From NCBI GenBank assembly GCA_963556145.1, contig OY744464.1:1054001-1118000 (forward strand): a stretch of 64,000 nt of DNA, in the 5' to 3' direction. Below the pieces are notes generated by a model. That model worked only from the letters and a program-made list of their open reading frames with translations. It had not been told where the DNA came from and did not search any database. The DNA comes from Hygrocybe punicea (lineage: Eukaryota; Basidiomycota; Agaricomycetes; Agaricales; Hygrophoraceae). Positions 54,188 through 64,000 of the stretch are shown piece after piece. The first letter of the stretch is position 1. Every line of letters starts with the position of its first letter. The position numbers and the translations under genes were made by a program.

Positions 54188-54229
54188 TAAAGTAGTTCTT
54201 GTGTTTGAACAGTTATGTGACCACAGTAC

Positions 54230-55194
54230 AGTCATGTGAATGACAATGGAGGTAAGACTTGATTGACGAGAAGGCAAGTTTGATAGGGTTGTAGTTGGGG
54301 GAGTAGGGGGCAGATATATTATTCGGCAGCCTAGAACACATGTTAGAGTATAAACTTCGCAAGAAAGGGATGACATATGTGCTTCGACCTCCACAAGCTC
54401 TCTGACCTCTTCTGCGTGGTGTATGTTGCAGTTATCGAGAACTAGAACACTCCGCGGCCAAGGATATGGATTGGTGAGAGGTATCTGGATAAAGGCATCA
54501 GTATTTGTGTAGTAGAAAAATGAAAAAGACGTACGACCATCTCACGAAGGAAGCAAACAAACCACTCTCCAGTCACTGAGCCTTCAATGAGATCATATGC
54601 GATGATCCCATCCAGCGTGAGGACTGGCAGGATGGAATACCGTTGTCCATGCACGAAGGCCTGCCGTTGCACACACCGAGCCCCAACCAATGACCAACCG
54701 TATTGCCTGCTGTGGGCCCAATCGTTCATGGCACTCTCATCGGTGAACATCAACATAGCAGGGTCCAGAACCTAGGCCCCAATCTGATTCATGAAAATCG
54801 CCCATTGGAGATCGTTCCTTTCAAGAGCTTGGACAGATACACGCTTATTTGAGAAGTGGAGCCGGCGGAGGGTGCGCATGATAGTCATGAGAGATACAAA
54901 CACATTGCGTTGGGCTTGGAGTTCAAGTTGTAGTTCATCGAGGTATAGTGTGTGGTGATGGGAAAGAAGTAAACGAATGAAGTCAATGTTGAGTGGTGTA
55001 AGAATGCGTCAACGCGCAGTTGGTTGGGCATGAGGATTGTATGGGAGGCCATAGAGCTGATGGTACTGAATAGTCTTGTAAACGAGTGACTTGCGGACTC
55101 CAAGAAGATCACAGATCTCCTTGGGTTTGTAGCCACGGTAGTAGAGGGTCGGGATCCACACCTTGAGATCTTTGGAGATGGTGCGAGGTGGCAT
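54230..55194 (-). pseudogene. Tc1/mariner-type transposase
   Basis: N-terminus at 55194 (MPPRTISKDLKVW) with a helix-turn-helix (GYKPKEICDLLGVRKSLVYKT). The core has MLMFTDESAMNDW (first Asp), then two introns and VLVLDNCNIHHAEEV (second Asp). The third position lies in YNPIK, where the family reads NPIE, so the catalytic Glu is Lys, and a one-base loss just before shifts the frame. A stop follows PTAR (about 55010) and another GA (about 54775). It cuts and pastes at TA. Inactive. The element ends were not determined. Confidence 0.82.
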
Positions 55195-55620
55195 GGGGCT
55201 TGTTGAAGTGAGTTGTAACTCAGCTATCTATTAGAGCTCGGCTTAGGCGGCAGCGGAGTTATGCCACAATGAAAATTTTCTCAATTCCGCATAGCTATGA
55301 AATCAGCTGTAAGAAAACAGCTGTAAGTAGGACTCAGATATGCCATGCAAAGCAACAGCCCTCTAGCTGAAGTAAATTTTCAGGCCAAGGTGCAATAACA
55401 ATGTATCAGTTGTCTTCTGAGTCCTAGTAGTACAGTGGTATACTTACTGTACCATTGGAACTTAGCTTACATTCTTCGGGTCGAATGGGGCACTTTTCAA
55501 GAAGGTTCACAAGGACACTATAATTGTACATGGAGAGAAAAAACTCCAACACGAAAGAGACTTGTTTTACACGTTCGTTCCACATAGCAAACCTCGAATA
55601 GACACCGCCTTTTGCGGTTC
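55195..55620. other. Intergenic region
   Basis: No gene recognised. Confidence 0.45.
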
Positions 55621-57517
55621 CTAAGCCCTAACGAGCTGGAACTTCTGTGAATCATCGGTGCCGGTAGTCCAGAGAAGTAACTGGAAAAAATAAATGAAAA
55701 TTCAAATCGTATTGTGAAAGTCCGTCAAAGTCAAGGGATTCGACATACCTGTGTTCCAGGGACACCGGCTGAGAGCTGTACGGCAAGTGGGGATCCAGGG
55801 ACAACAAGACTGCGGTCCAACAGATCGGTATGAAGAGCTTGTGCAAGACGAAAAATGTAGGTATTGCGTACCTCCATACCCCTAGGTCTGGCACGGGATT
55901 GATGTCGAGAACTAGGGCTGTAGTACCTCCGAACAGTAGACCGCCCTACGCGGTAATAAATAAAAGGCGGATGGAATCAAGTACTTATTATCGGCAGAAT
56001 ATACTCACGATGATGGCAGCAGGTGTGGAGGCGAAACAAGTACTTGCAACATTATTCTGCAACGCAAATGCATGCGTGTCTGTAGAACCGGTCACCCTGG
56101 TCAAAGTCCACTGCAGAAATGAAAGACACAGTGGGAGTTAGATTTTCATGAATCTCGCACACGAAGGTAGTGGTTGCACCTTCTGATTAGAAGTAGCAGG
56201 TTGGTTCAAGGTCCAACCAATGATAGGTCCAGTTACAAGGTTTCCGGAGAGGTCAACAACGGAGTTGTTGAATTTAAAGTTATATATATTGAACGTTCCG
56301 ACCGGAGGGAAGGACATTGCCAACGGGAGGCACCGAACGTTGCTTAAGTCGGCTGAGATCGCCGTATTGATGTCGAGGTGCTGTACAAACCATGTAGCCT
56401 GGAAATTCGGGGCGGTGGTATAGGTCCGCGTATATTTATACACGCCGTCCTCGAGGAGCGAGATACTGTTCGAAGAATAGATGACGGTGACCACCGTGAA
56501 GTTGCCGCTGCCGACGACGATCGAGCTCGTCGCCAGCGTCTGGAAAGAACCGTCGGCGGCATAGAGCGTCCAGAGTACGGTCTTGCCGTTGTCGGTGATG
56601 CGAAGAATGTTGTCGCCGATGACGGTGATCTTAGACTCGCTGCCGCCTGATGCGTTGACGCGCATGCGGTACGTGACCATGCCAATAGGCTTGACTAAGG
56701 GCATCGCCACTGCGGGGGAGACCCAGGAATTAGCTGTAGCCAGCGAGCTTGTAGCAGCAGTCATGTAGTCAGGCGAATAGGTGATGGGGATAGGATTTCC
56801 TGGCGACTGGTTGACGACCCAGACGTCAGAGGGGTAGGACCATTTGGAGGTCAGGACAAGGTCCCACGGCGTCTGCACGATCTGCTCGAAGGTGGGGGGA
56901 ATGATGAGGATGTTGGAGAGCTTGGCGCTGAGGCTGGAACTGGCGTTGAGAATCTGCCAGTTGAAGACCGGCTGAAGGGAAGCAGCGACTGGGCTATCCC
57001 ATTTGGCGATGAACAGCCCATCCTCGAAGATGACTGTGGAAGCGGGGCAGAAGCAAAGGGTGACTTGGTGAGACTTGCCATCAACTGCGATGGCAGATTT
57101 CCCGAGCTGGACAAATTGACCGTTCGCCCCAAAGTAGACATAGTTGAAGGCGGTGCCGTCATAGCGCAAGATGAGATTGCTGGCCAGTGTCAGCTTGACC
57201 TCGGTCGGGGGCTAGGAGAGGAGGTTGAGTATGGTTTACTTTGTGCAAGTATGAAAAGAAATGAATACCTGAATGGTGGCAAAGCTGACATTGAATTGGT
57301 AGATCAAGCCTCCGGCCGTGGTGACGGGCTTCGAAACGTTGATACCGAACATCGTCCACTGGTTACCAACACTCTGGGGGGAGCGGGAGATGTCCAGATA
57401 ACCCTGCTTGGCGGTAATGACCGGTCCGTTGGGGTTGGGTTGATAGTTATAGACGCCAGTAAGCGGCATCCCATCGGTGATAGAAAAGGCAACAATGCCA
57501 TCATTTGGGTAAACCAT
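55621..57517 (-). CDS. Protein with C-terminal ricin-B-type (beta-trefoil) lectin domain
   Basis: Six exons: 57517-57269, 57211-56180, 56110-56009, 55945-55872, 55809-55749 and 55680-55621. All have GT-AG introns, and the exons sum to 526 codons with one stop. ATG 57517 lies about 145 bp downstream of a TATA-like TATAAAG (minus strand, near 57668). The first ~370 aa are beta-strand-rich with repeated sandwich-like segments (VTLCFCPASTVIFEDGLF, FTVVTVIYSSNSISLLEDGV). The end, from FPPVGTFNIYNFKFNNSVVDLSG to GTDDSQKFQLV, has the ricin-B pattern (WTL, then LVVPGSPLAVQLSAGVPGTQ). Lectins of this type bind sugars. No signal peptide is seen. Confidence 0.82.
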
Positions 57518-57661
57518 TGCAGAGCTGATTGTTTCGTTAATGTGGTGGTCACTCTGGAATGGAACGCAAAGTACGGACCTGAGTTCGAAGTCTGTCTGGA
57601 GAGGTGCAAGCAAGATACGAGGATTGAACGGCGAGCTCAGAAGAAAAGACTGTTGTTCTCG

Positions 57662-57671
57662 TTCCTTTATA
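57662..57671 (-). promoter_or_regulatory. TATA-like box of the lectin gene
   Basis: CTATAAAGG on the minus strand about 145 bp upstream of the lectin ATG, within a sensible fungal distance. It rests on sequence and position only. Confidence 0.4.
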
Positions 57672-60336
57672 GCTTGTTAGAGAGGCACACCGGGGGTATC
57701 TTCATGCCGACCGCAGATGAGATGAAGCATGGTAGTAGGTACAGTCCTTGTGACTGCTCGCCAATCGAGTAACATGGTTCCAACGGCGTAGTTCGCACCA
57801 CATGTGCAAGACCTCAAGCTGCCCAGAAATGAGATCCGGACAAATTCTAAGGACAATGTACCTTGAACAGGATCCTCGGTTGACGGCACCTTGCCCTAAA
57901 GACACCGTATCAGTAGGTCGAGATATACTGGGCTGCATACATACTTTTACAGATTCAAATTCACCAGGTATACAACATCACCACAACTGTATCTCCAACC
58001 GCGCACTCTCTACCACGGCCGAAAAACACCTTGGCAAACGTCAAAACACGCGGGAGATCTTCGGGGAGGATCGTCAAAGCTGCGTGCAAACGTTTCTCAT
58101 GGTAGTAAGGGACTGTCAGATTCTGACGGCGGACATGACTTGTAACATCACCGGGTCGGTGGTAATGCTTCGGTCCACAGGAACACGTACAACCAAGACC
58201 ATCGCTATTGCCTGACTGTTGTTGGCACGACGATGGCTTTTCAACCACACCCAACCGAGCAGAAGCAGAAGCTGGGAGCGGATTTGCGTTAAGAGGTTAT
58301 CACTGACGACAAGACTGAACACTGACAGTACTACACTAGGTGGCAGTCGGAGTTTCCCTGATCAAACCTGAGTCTCGTGCACGGTAACATTAGTCGGGAG
58401 CTCTGGAGCTACGTTGGCATATTGACAAGGTGCGTACAAATCTTGTGATGATGTCGGGTACTACAATAAACCCGTGAACTTGAATAGTTTTCCAAATGGT
58501 TGGGAAATTCATTCTTCTCTCCCACACACGTTGCAATGTTGAAGATTTTTCTGTGACGGAGGAGTAAGCATACGACACTATGCAAGCGAGCAACGGCTAT
58601 GATAAGCTCATGAATCCATACGAGGAACTGGCGCCAAGTAAGGTTACAGTTACCTCTAGAGCTGCAAGTTGCTCACTGAGGGTTGGCTCACCTCACGAAG
58701 TCAAAAATATCCACTGTCGCACCTCCTCAGTATCGAGCCAGACGGCTGAGGTATGGCACATCGTATTCACATAATAATATTCAGTTCACCCTTTTCAGCC
58801 GTTAGATTCTCACCTTCAAATCGCAACCACGAGCGAGATACCGCCTTGAATTTTCATGTATCTTTCACTCCTTTGCTTCATGATTATGTATCCAAACAGG
58901 TTGCGCTCCAAGACTGCATCAAATGGTAGTACTTCGCAAATTATATTTTGCGTAATTACATACTAACTTATGCCCACGGGTTCCCTCCTCGTCCAAGGCT
59001 CCACCGCCCTTGTCGCAATCACCGCTATTCATGCCGGCGCAGTCGCTGTCCTGGCCACTCGCCAACGCACTCATCTCGATTCTCGACACAAGTCGTAGAC
59101 AATGGAACCCCAGCTTCGCTCGTGGTAACTTGTAAATATGTCACTGCATCGTTCACTTTATCCATCTTCACTAAACACACAACAAAACTGACGACACGTT
59201 GTATTTTCGATAGCCATTGTGTTCCATTACCGCCGCCATCTTCACACTGACGACCTACATTTTCCTGGATGTTGCCCTGAGCCTCACTGCGACCGCTTGA
59301 AGCGCCGAACAGCGTTCCTCTCTTTGTTCTCATGAACATATGGCCAGCTGCGTGCGTTGTTTTTCTTGTCACATAGTCAGCTAATTGTATTTTATGTGCC
59401 AGCGCCGCTCTTCTGTATTCAGCATCACGGCATGTAACACTCGGCGTCCTCAGTATGGGTCGGCCAATGTGGTACTTCATCCTGACCTTAATTGTTTTTT
59501 TAAACTCGATTAGCCACTACCTATCTGGCCTCGGACGCGGAGATCAATGGATCATTCGTGGCTGCTCTATTGGAGGCAATCTGTGGGAAAAATGCAGACT
59601 ACACACATCAGTGGGATTATGGTTGGAACATCCTAAGGATGCACGTCATAAAAGGTGCGCCTTTTGTTGTACTTTACAGGGATGATACACACCGTCTCCT
59701 ACTCACCCTCCGTCATGCACACTCCCACCACTTATGTAACCTCACAGATTCAGCCCCAATGTCAATTGACGTCGGTGGCGCTTCTGTGAGGTGGTGGTAT
59801 TAGGGTGGTTATGTGGGTACCCTGCGATTTCGACATGTTTGCACTGTGACTGGAGTGGGTGGCGGGTGGCGTGAAAGCCGACGCTCTTGGGTTCTGAATT
59901 TGAACGCAATGAGCTGGTTTCTATTTATGACAATCTGAGACCCACAGCAAGAACCACGGCGATTCTGAAAAAATTTCTCATCGGGCAAATGGCTGTAATC
60001 CTTCAAGTTTGCAACCACGATGTCAGCTCCTCAAGACCGTCGTCGCACGATTACCCCCAATTGACAATAACCTGCCGTTCTCCAGTATCGATGTCCTCAC
60101 ACAGTTAGGTCCGTGTACCGAATGGTGAATGCAATAAATACCGTGCTTCGGTTTCAAATCTTGGAGCATAGGCATGGAATACGACACAGGACCTAGGACC
60201 GTGATGTTGATGCAATGGTACTGAAGCTCACCGGATTAGACACCAGCTCATCCTGACGTGGGACTCGGAGTTTATAACTAGAACAGCCCCCAAAGTTGAA
60301 CCTCAGGCTTACGCTCACGACGAGCTGACAACAATC
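57672..60336. other. Unresolved region, possible degraded genes
   Basis: Several partial frames are open on both strands (e.g. 57961-58254 minus, with a Cys/His-rich start, and around 58975-59100 plus). None has a recognised domain or a convincing exon chain. A decayed or multi-exon gene may lie here. Confidence 0.35.
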
Positions 60337-63300
60337 ATGGACGGGCGCGGTAAGAGCGACAGACGACAAAGGCTTATGAACGCTGCGGCAGGTCTTTGGT
60401 CCAAATTTCGAATCACCACTGGCACAACGTCCCAGATTACAGATATAACCCATCCAGTTGGACAACTTCCCGCTCCCACTCTCACTTTGAACGCACACCA
60501 TATCAATGCCACAGGTGCAACGTTCAACTCTGTCGGAGGCAATCAGTACAATTATCAAGGATCTCCTCCTTGTACGTGGTCCATTTCACATAATTCGGAC
60601 TCAATGTTAACTTTGCTTTTCACATAGTGGCCAACCCTTCGCTGAGCGCCCTTCCATATGCCGAAGGCGCTTCCTGGAACCCGAGTCTCGTGTGCTTGCC
60701 TGACACACGCACAGCTCTCCTCGACGATATTTTGAAATGGATCAACGAAGCCGATAGTACAAAGGCAGCCAAAATATTTTTCTTGTCCGATGTGGCAGGG
60801 TCCGGGAAGAGTGCGATTGCACACACCGTTGCTCGTGACTGCGACAAGAAGGGTATTCTGGCGTCATCTTTCTTCTTCGACCGAGACATCCCGGACAGAA
60901 GTCAACCTCAGAAGCTCTTCAGCACGATCGTACGTGATCTTGCTGGACTTAGCACGGATCTGGCGGAACACATTGGCATCATTCTCGAAACCAATCGTAG
61001 TCTTGCATCTGCGCCGCAATCTCGCCAGTTTGAGGAACTCATCTTGAAGCCTTTCCGAGCCCACAAGTATAATATTCACGGGCCTATCGTCCTAGTCATT
61101 GATGCGCTGGATGAAGGTTATGATCTGGAGACCCTCGACATCCTTTGCAACAAAGTTCCTGACCTTCCTGGGACGTTCCGCATATTTTTAACCTCTCGCC
61201 CGAAGGCCATTTTCGCAGGCTTATCTGCGGCAAGTCATGTTGAATGCAGATCCATCAATATTTATGGCGATAACAATCTGAGGGATATTTCTCTGTATGT
61301 CCGGGAGAGGCTTCGATATATTTCGTCTCAACAACGATTGGGTATAAATTGGCCTAGTTCACAACTCATGGACGACTTTACGGCGAAGGCGGAGGGCTTG
61401 TTCATATGGGCATCTACAGTCAGCAATTACTTGTCCACCACTACGTATCCGGAAAGGAAGCTCAGGAAAGTCTTATACGAGAATGATCGATCAGGTCTCC
61501 ATGCGGAGGCAAAGATGGACCACTTGTATGCCGAGATCCTCAACGCCTGCGACTGGAGTGACGAAGATTTTGTAGATGGGTACAGTGTGGTCATCGGTGC
61601 CATCGTGGCAGTCAAGACGCCGCTGTCTATCTCTGCTCTCCAGTGCCTTCATTGCGCTAACCCGATGTTGAAAGTCGACGAAGTTCTGCGCCCACTCAGC
61701 TCGGTGCTCACTGGCTTGGATGATCAAAGTCAACCCATACGACTCCTACATCTCTCCTTCCGAGATTTCCTAACGAGTCGGGCCCAAACCTTACCAGCTC
61801 ATGAACGGTTTTATGTCAGTGAAAAGGAGCATAGTGAGAGGCTGGCATTACTGTGCCTTCAAGTCATGAACGAACAATTGACGCCTGACATACCCGGTAC
61901 GGGTTACTTGAAAGGACAGACGCAGACGGAAGGTATTCCCGAAATCGAGGAATCAAGCGTCTCGGAAGTGCTATGGTATGCTTGCAGATTCTGGGCAGAC
62001 CACATCATCGACATCGAAGGGCCATTGTCGGAAATGTTTCTCGATGCAATGCGCACATTCCTCTCAGGGCAACTCGTCATCTGGATGGAGGTGTTGCATT
62101 CCAAATTCGAATTTCAAAGTTGGCTCAAAGTACGAGGATGGCTCCAGGTTAGATTATTGCATGGAAATATCCGCTACCAACTAATATGATTGTCCTCGAC
62201 AGAGAACGTGTTCGGGGCTTGTAACATCTGTTTCTGGAGACAAACAAGCTGCGGTGCTCTTTGACCTCTCCACTCGATTTCGATACATGGGCCGCCGAGA
62301 AGATGCTGTTGGCGCAATGGAGGAGGCAGTGGAATTGTACCGCGGGCTTGCTATTGATCATCCTGCTGCATTCAATCCAAAGCTCGCATCATCCCTCAAC
62401 AATCTCTCATTTTTTTTATCCGATCTGGGTCGGCAAGAAGATGCCATGAAAGCAATTGAGGCGGCAATCGAGCTACGGCGCCGACTTGCTGCCAACCTTC
62501 CTGTTGCTTTCAATCCAGATCTTGCATCATCCCTCAACAACCTCTCATCTTATTTATCCGATCTGGGTCGGCGAGAAGATGCCATGAAAGTAATCGAGGA
62601 AGCAGTCGTGCTGAATCGGCTTGCTGCTGACCGTCATGCTGCTTTCAACCCGGATCTTGCCATATCTCTCAACAATCTCTCGCTTTGTTTATTCGATTTG
62701 GGTCGGCGAGAAGAGGCTATGCAAGCAATTGAGGAGGCAGTCGAGCTACGGCGCCGACTTGCTGCCGACCATCCTGCTGCTTTCAATCCAGATCTTGCAT
62801 TGTGCCTCAACAATCTCTCAGTTCAGTTATCGGGTCTGGGTCGGCGAGAAGATGCCATGAAAGCAATTGAGGAGGCCGTTGAGCTACGGCGCCAGCTTGC
62901 TGCTGACCGTCCCGCTGCTTTCAATCCAGATCTTGCATCGTCCCTCAACAACCTTTCCAATCGTTTATCCGATCTGGGTCATCGAGAGGATGCTATGAAA
63001 GCAATTGAGAAAGCAGTCGAGCTGTATCGGCAGCTTGCTGCTGACAGTCCTACTGCTTTCAATCCAGATCTTGCCTCATCCCTCAACAATCTTTCGCTTC
63101 GTTTATCTGTTCTGGGTCGGCAAGAAGACGCCATGAAAGCCATTGAGGAAGCAGTCGAGCTACAGCACCGGCTTGCTGCCGACTGTCCTGCTGCTTTCAA
63201 TCCACATCTTGCATTGTCCCTCAACAATCTCTCGCTTCGTTTATCCGAACTGGGTCGGCAAGAAGAGGCGATGGAAGCAATTAAGGAAGCAGTCGAACTG

Positions 63301-63453
63301 TATCGCCGGCTTGCTTCTGACTATCCGGCTGCTTTCAACCCAAAACTGGCGAAATCCCTTAACGATTTCTCCCAATTCTTATCCGATATGGGTCACGAAG
63401 ACGATGCTCAGAAAGCAAAGGAGGAGGCAGCTGAACTACTACAACACATCTGA
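60337..63453 (+). CDS. NACHT-TPR NOD-like receptor
   Basis: Exons 60337-60571, 60628-62147 and 62203-63453 give 1001 aa, in frame, GT-AG introns. The N-terminal ~80 aa are unassigned, with ATGATFNSVGGNQYN, a motif seen in many mushroom NACHT proteins. NACHT: Walker A VAGSGKSAIAHT, FFFDRD, Walker B IVLVIDALDE, LTSRP, then SFRDFL in the following helical part. The C-terminal ~400 aa are TPRs of the kinesin-light-chain type with a 46-aa unit, eight full plus one partial. In fungi such receptors act in non-self recognition and programmed cell death, but the role here is inferred from the family. No signal peptide. The frame is intact. Confidence 0.92.
62284..63450 (+). repeat. 138-bp tandem repeats encoding TPRs
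   Basis: Eight nearly identical units (LGRREDAMKAIEEAVEL, then AAFNPDLASSLNNLS), one with a one-codon deletion (third unit), and a partial ninth. Variation sits mainly in a few codons, typical of unequal crossing-over in fungal receptor genes. Confidence 0.9.
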
Positions 63454-63489
63454 ATTTCCTGCCGTTGTCATTCCAACCATTGCCGACAC

Positions 63490-63949
63490 TCAAACGGTGT
63501 CACTAGCATGGAAATATTTGTAGTCGAGAAGACCTGGGGAGTTCTGACGGAGCCGCCGCTGTCTTGTCTGTAGTCGGGGGGCGCTGGAATTTTGCTTGAC
63601 TTCATAGCGCGCAGTTGTGTCTGGATACGTGTGTCGGAAATCAAGATATGGCATTTGTATATCAGGTCGCCATCGGAGAACCTATACATAGTTATTAATA
63701 AATAATGAAGATATAGACACGTCTATTCTCCCATCCCGAAAGCCTTGCCTCGAAGCTAATGAGTATCTTCACAAGATCGGTGGGATTGAGTGATTCACAT
63801 CTGACGTTCACCTTCCTGTTCGGTGGAGTATCTCCTATGGGTGGAAGCTCAGCGACAGTCCTCTCCTCGGTAGAAGAAATCGTGCGAAAGAAATGTGTCT
63901 GTAAGGCCGTGAAGCATCCGAACCGCGCTACCCATGAATGTTGAGGCAC
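63490..63949 (-). CDS. Tentative two-exon gene
   Basis: Minus strand: 63949-63719 (begins MPQHSWVARFGCF), a possible 37-nt intron 63718-63682, then 63681-63490 ending in TGA. The join keeps the frame (ENRR-VLRWRPDIQMP). The C-terminus is Arg/Gln-rich. No domain recognised. The intron is very short for a fungus, so confidence is low. Confidence 0.3.
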
Positions 63950-64000
63950 TCAGATGTTTGCTCGACAGCAGAATCGGGAGCTGGTCAGGGCACATATAAA

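Larger units (their letters stand above)
48812..54229. mobile_element. PIF/Harbinger DNA transposon with transposase, Myb-like gene and nested insertions
   Basis: A roughly 115-bp sequence at 48812-48925 recurs inverted at the right (about 53760-54229, split there by a 353-bp MITE), as expected for long terminal inverted repeats. The tip reads G[C/T]AC[C/T]GTGGTCAC. Inside are a transposase (plus) and a Myb/SANT-like gene (minus), convergent. Subtracting nested insertions (353, 201, 1771 bp and their duplications) leaves about 3.1 kb. The expected 3-bp target duplication was not clear, so the outermost few bases are approximate. Confidence 0.8.

Noticed and set aside
1..64000. tRNA or rRNA genes
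   Set aside because: No cloverleaf with matching A and B boxes or rRNA-like stretch was noticed by eye. A tRNA scan would be decisive.

Overview
The window looks like a transposon-rich accessory region of an agaricomycete (Basidiomycota) genome. The evidence is short (about 50-70 bp) GT-AG introns in nearly every recognisable gene, fungal families such as Mdm35, a NACHT-TPR NOD-like receptor and the basidiomycete-type WW/membrane proteins, and a Ty3/gypsy, Ty1/copia, Plavaka, PIF/Harbinger and hAT-MITE repertoire. No bacterial features, tRNA, rRNA or CRISPR array were found. I cannot name the species.

Layout. 1-13.7 kb: a PIF1-type helicase gene is split by a 10.7-kb decayed Ty3/gypsy chromovirus (31-10707, 5-bp TSD CTGAT). 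Two compact LTR elements with no polymerase are nested in it: A at 1028-3023 and C at 3766-5541. 13.7-21.4 kb: a Ty1/copia element (TSD GAATA) holds compact LTR element B (17272-19284) and a hAT-type MITE (15214-15584). 21.5-24.6 kb: a small hypothetical gene, then a RasGEF gene truncated by an inverted duplication. 25-37 kb: a gene-rich stretch with an RBR E3 ligase, a WW-domain membrane protein, a two-exon gene with a GC-AG intron, an F-box-type protein, a helical protein and MDM35. 37-55 kb: a second nest. It contains Plavaka remnants, an SPT5-like gene split by a 4.1-kb LTR element D (42943-47036, itself carrying a 1.35-kb hAT-type element), a 640-bp foldback, a PIF/Harbinger element (about 48812-54229) with its transposase and Myb-like genes and four further insertions, and a dead Tc1/mariner transposase. 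55-64 kb: a six-exon ricin-B-type lectin gene, an unresolved 2.8-kb stretch, a complete 1001-codon-scale NACHT-TPR receptor gene and a tentative partial gene.

Main discovery candidate. Four compact LTR elements (A, B, C, D) and one solo LTR (E) share 134-235-bp TG...CA LTRs, 4-bp target duplications of the form ACGN (mostly ACGT/ACGG), and repetitive Pro/Ser-rich or GC-rich interiors without reverse transcriptase. Their LTR pairs are identical or nearly so, while the elements they sit in are decayed, so they seem to have been mobilised recently in trans. A second clan consists of four hAT-like MITEs (52, 201, 371 and 1350 bp) that share only TAGTGTTGCC termini and have perfect 8-bp TSDs. Most boundaries were tested by asking whether removing the insertion plus one TSD copy restores the reading frame of the interrupted gene, and in most cases it does. 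All comparisons were made by eye, so boundaries should be re-checked computationally.
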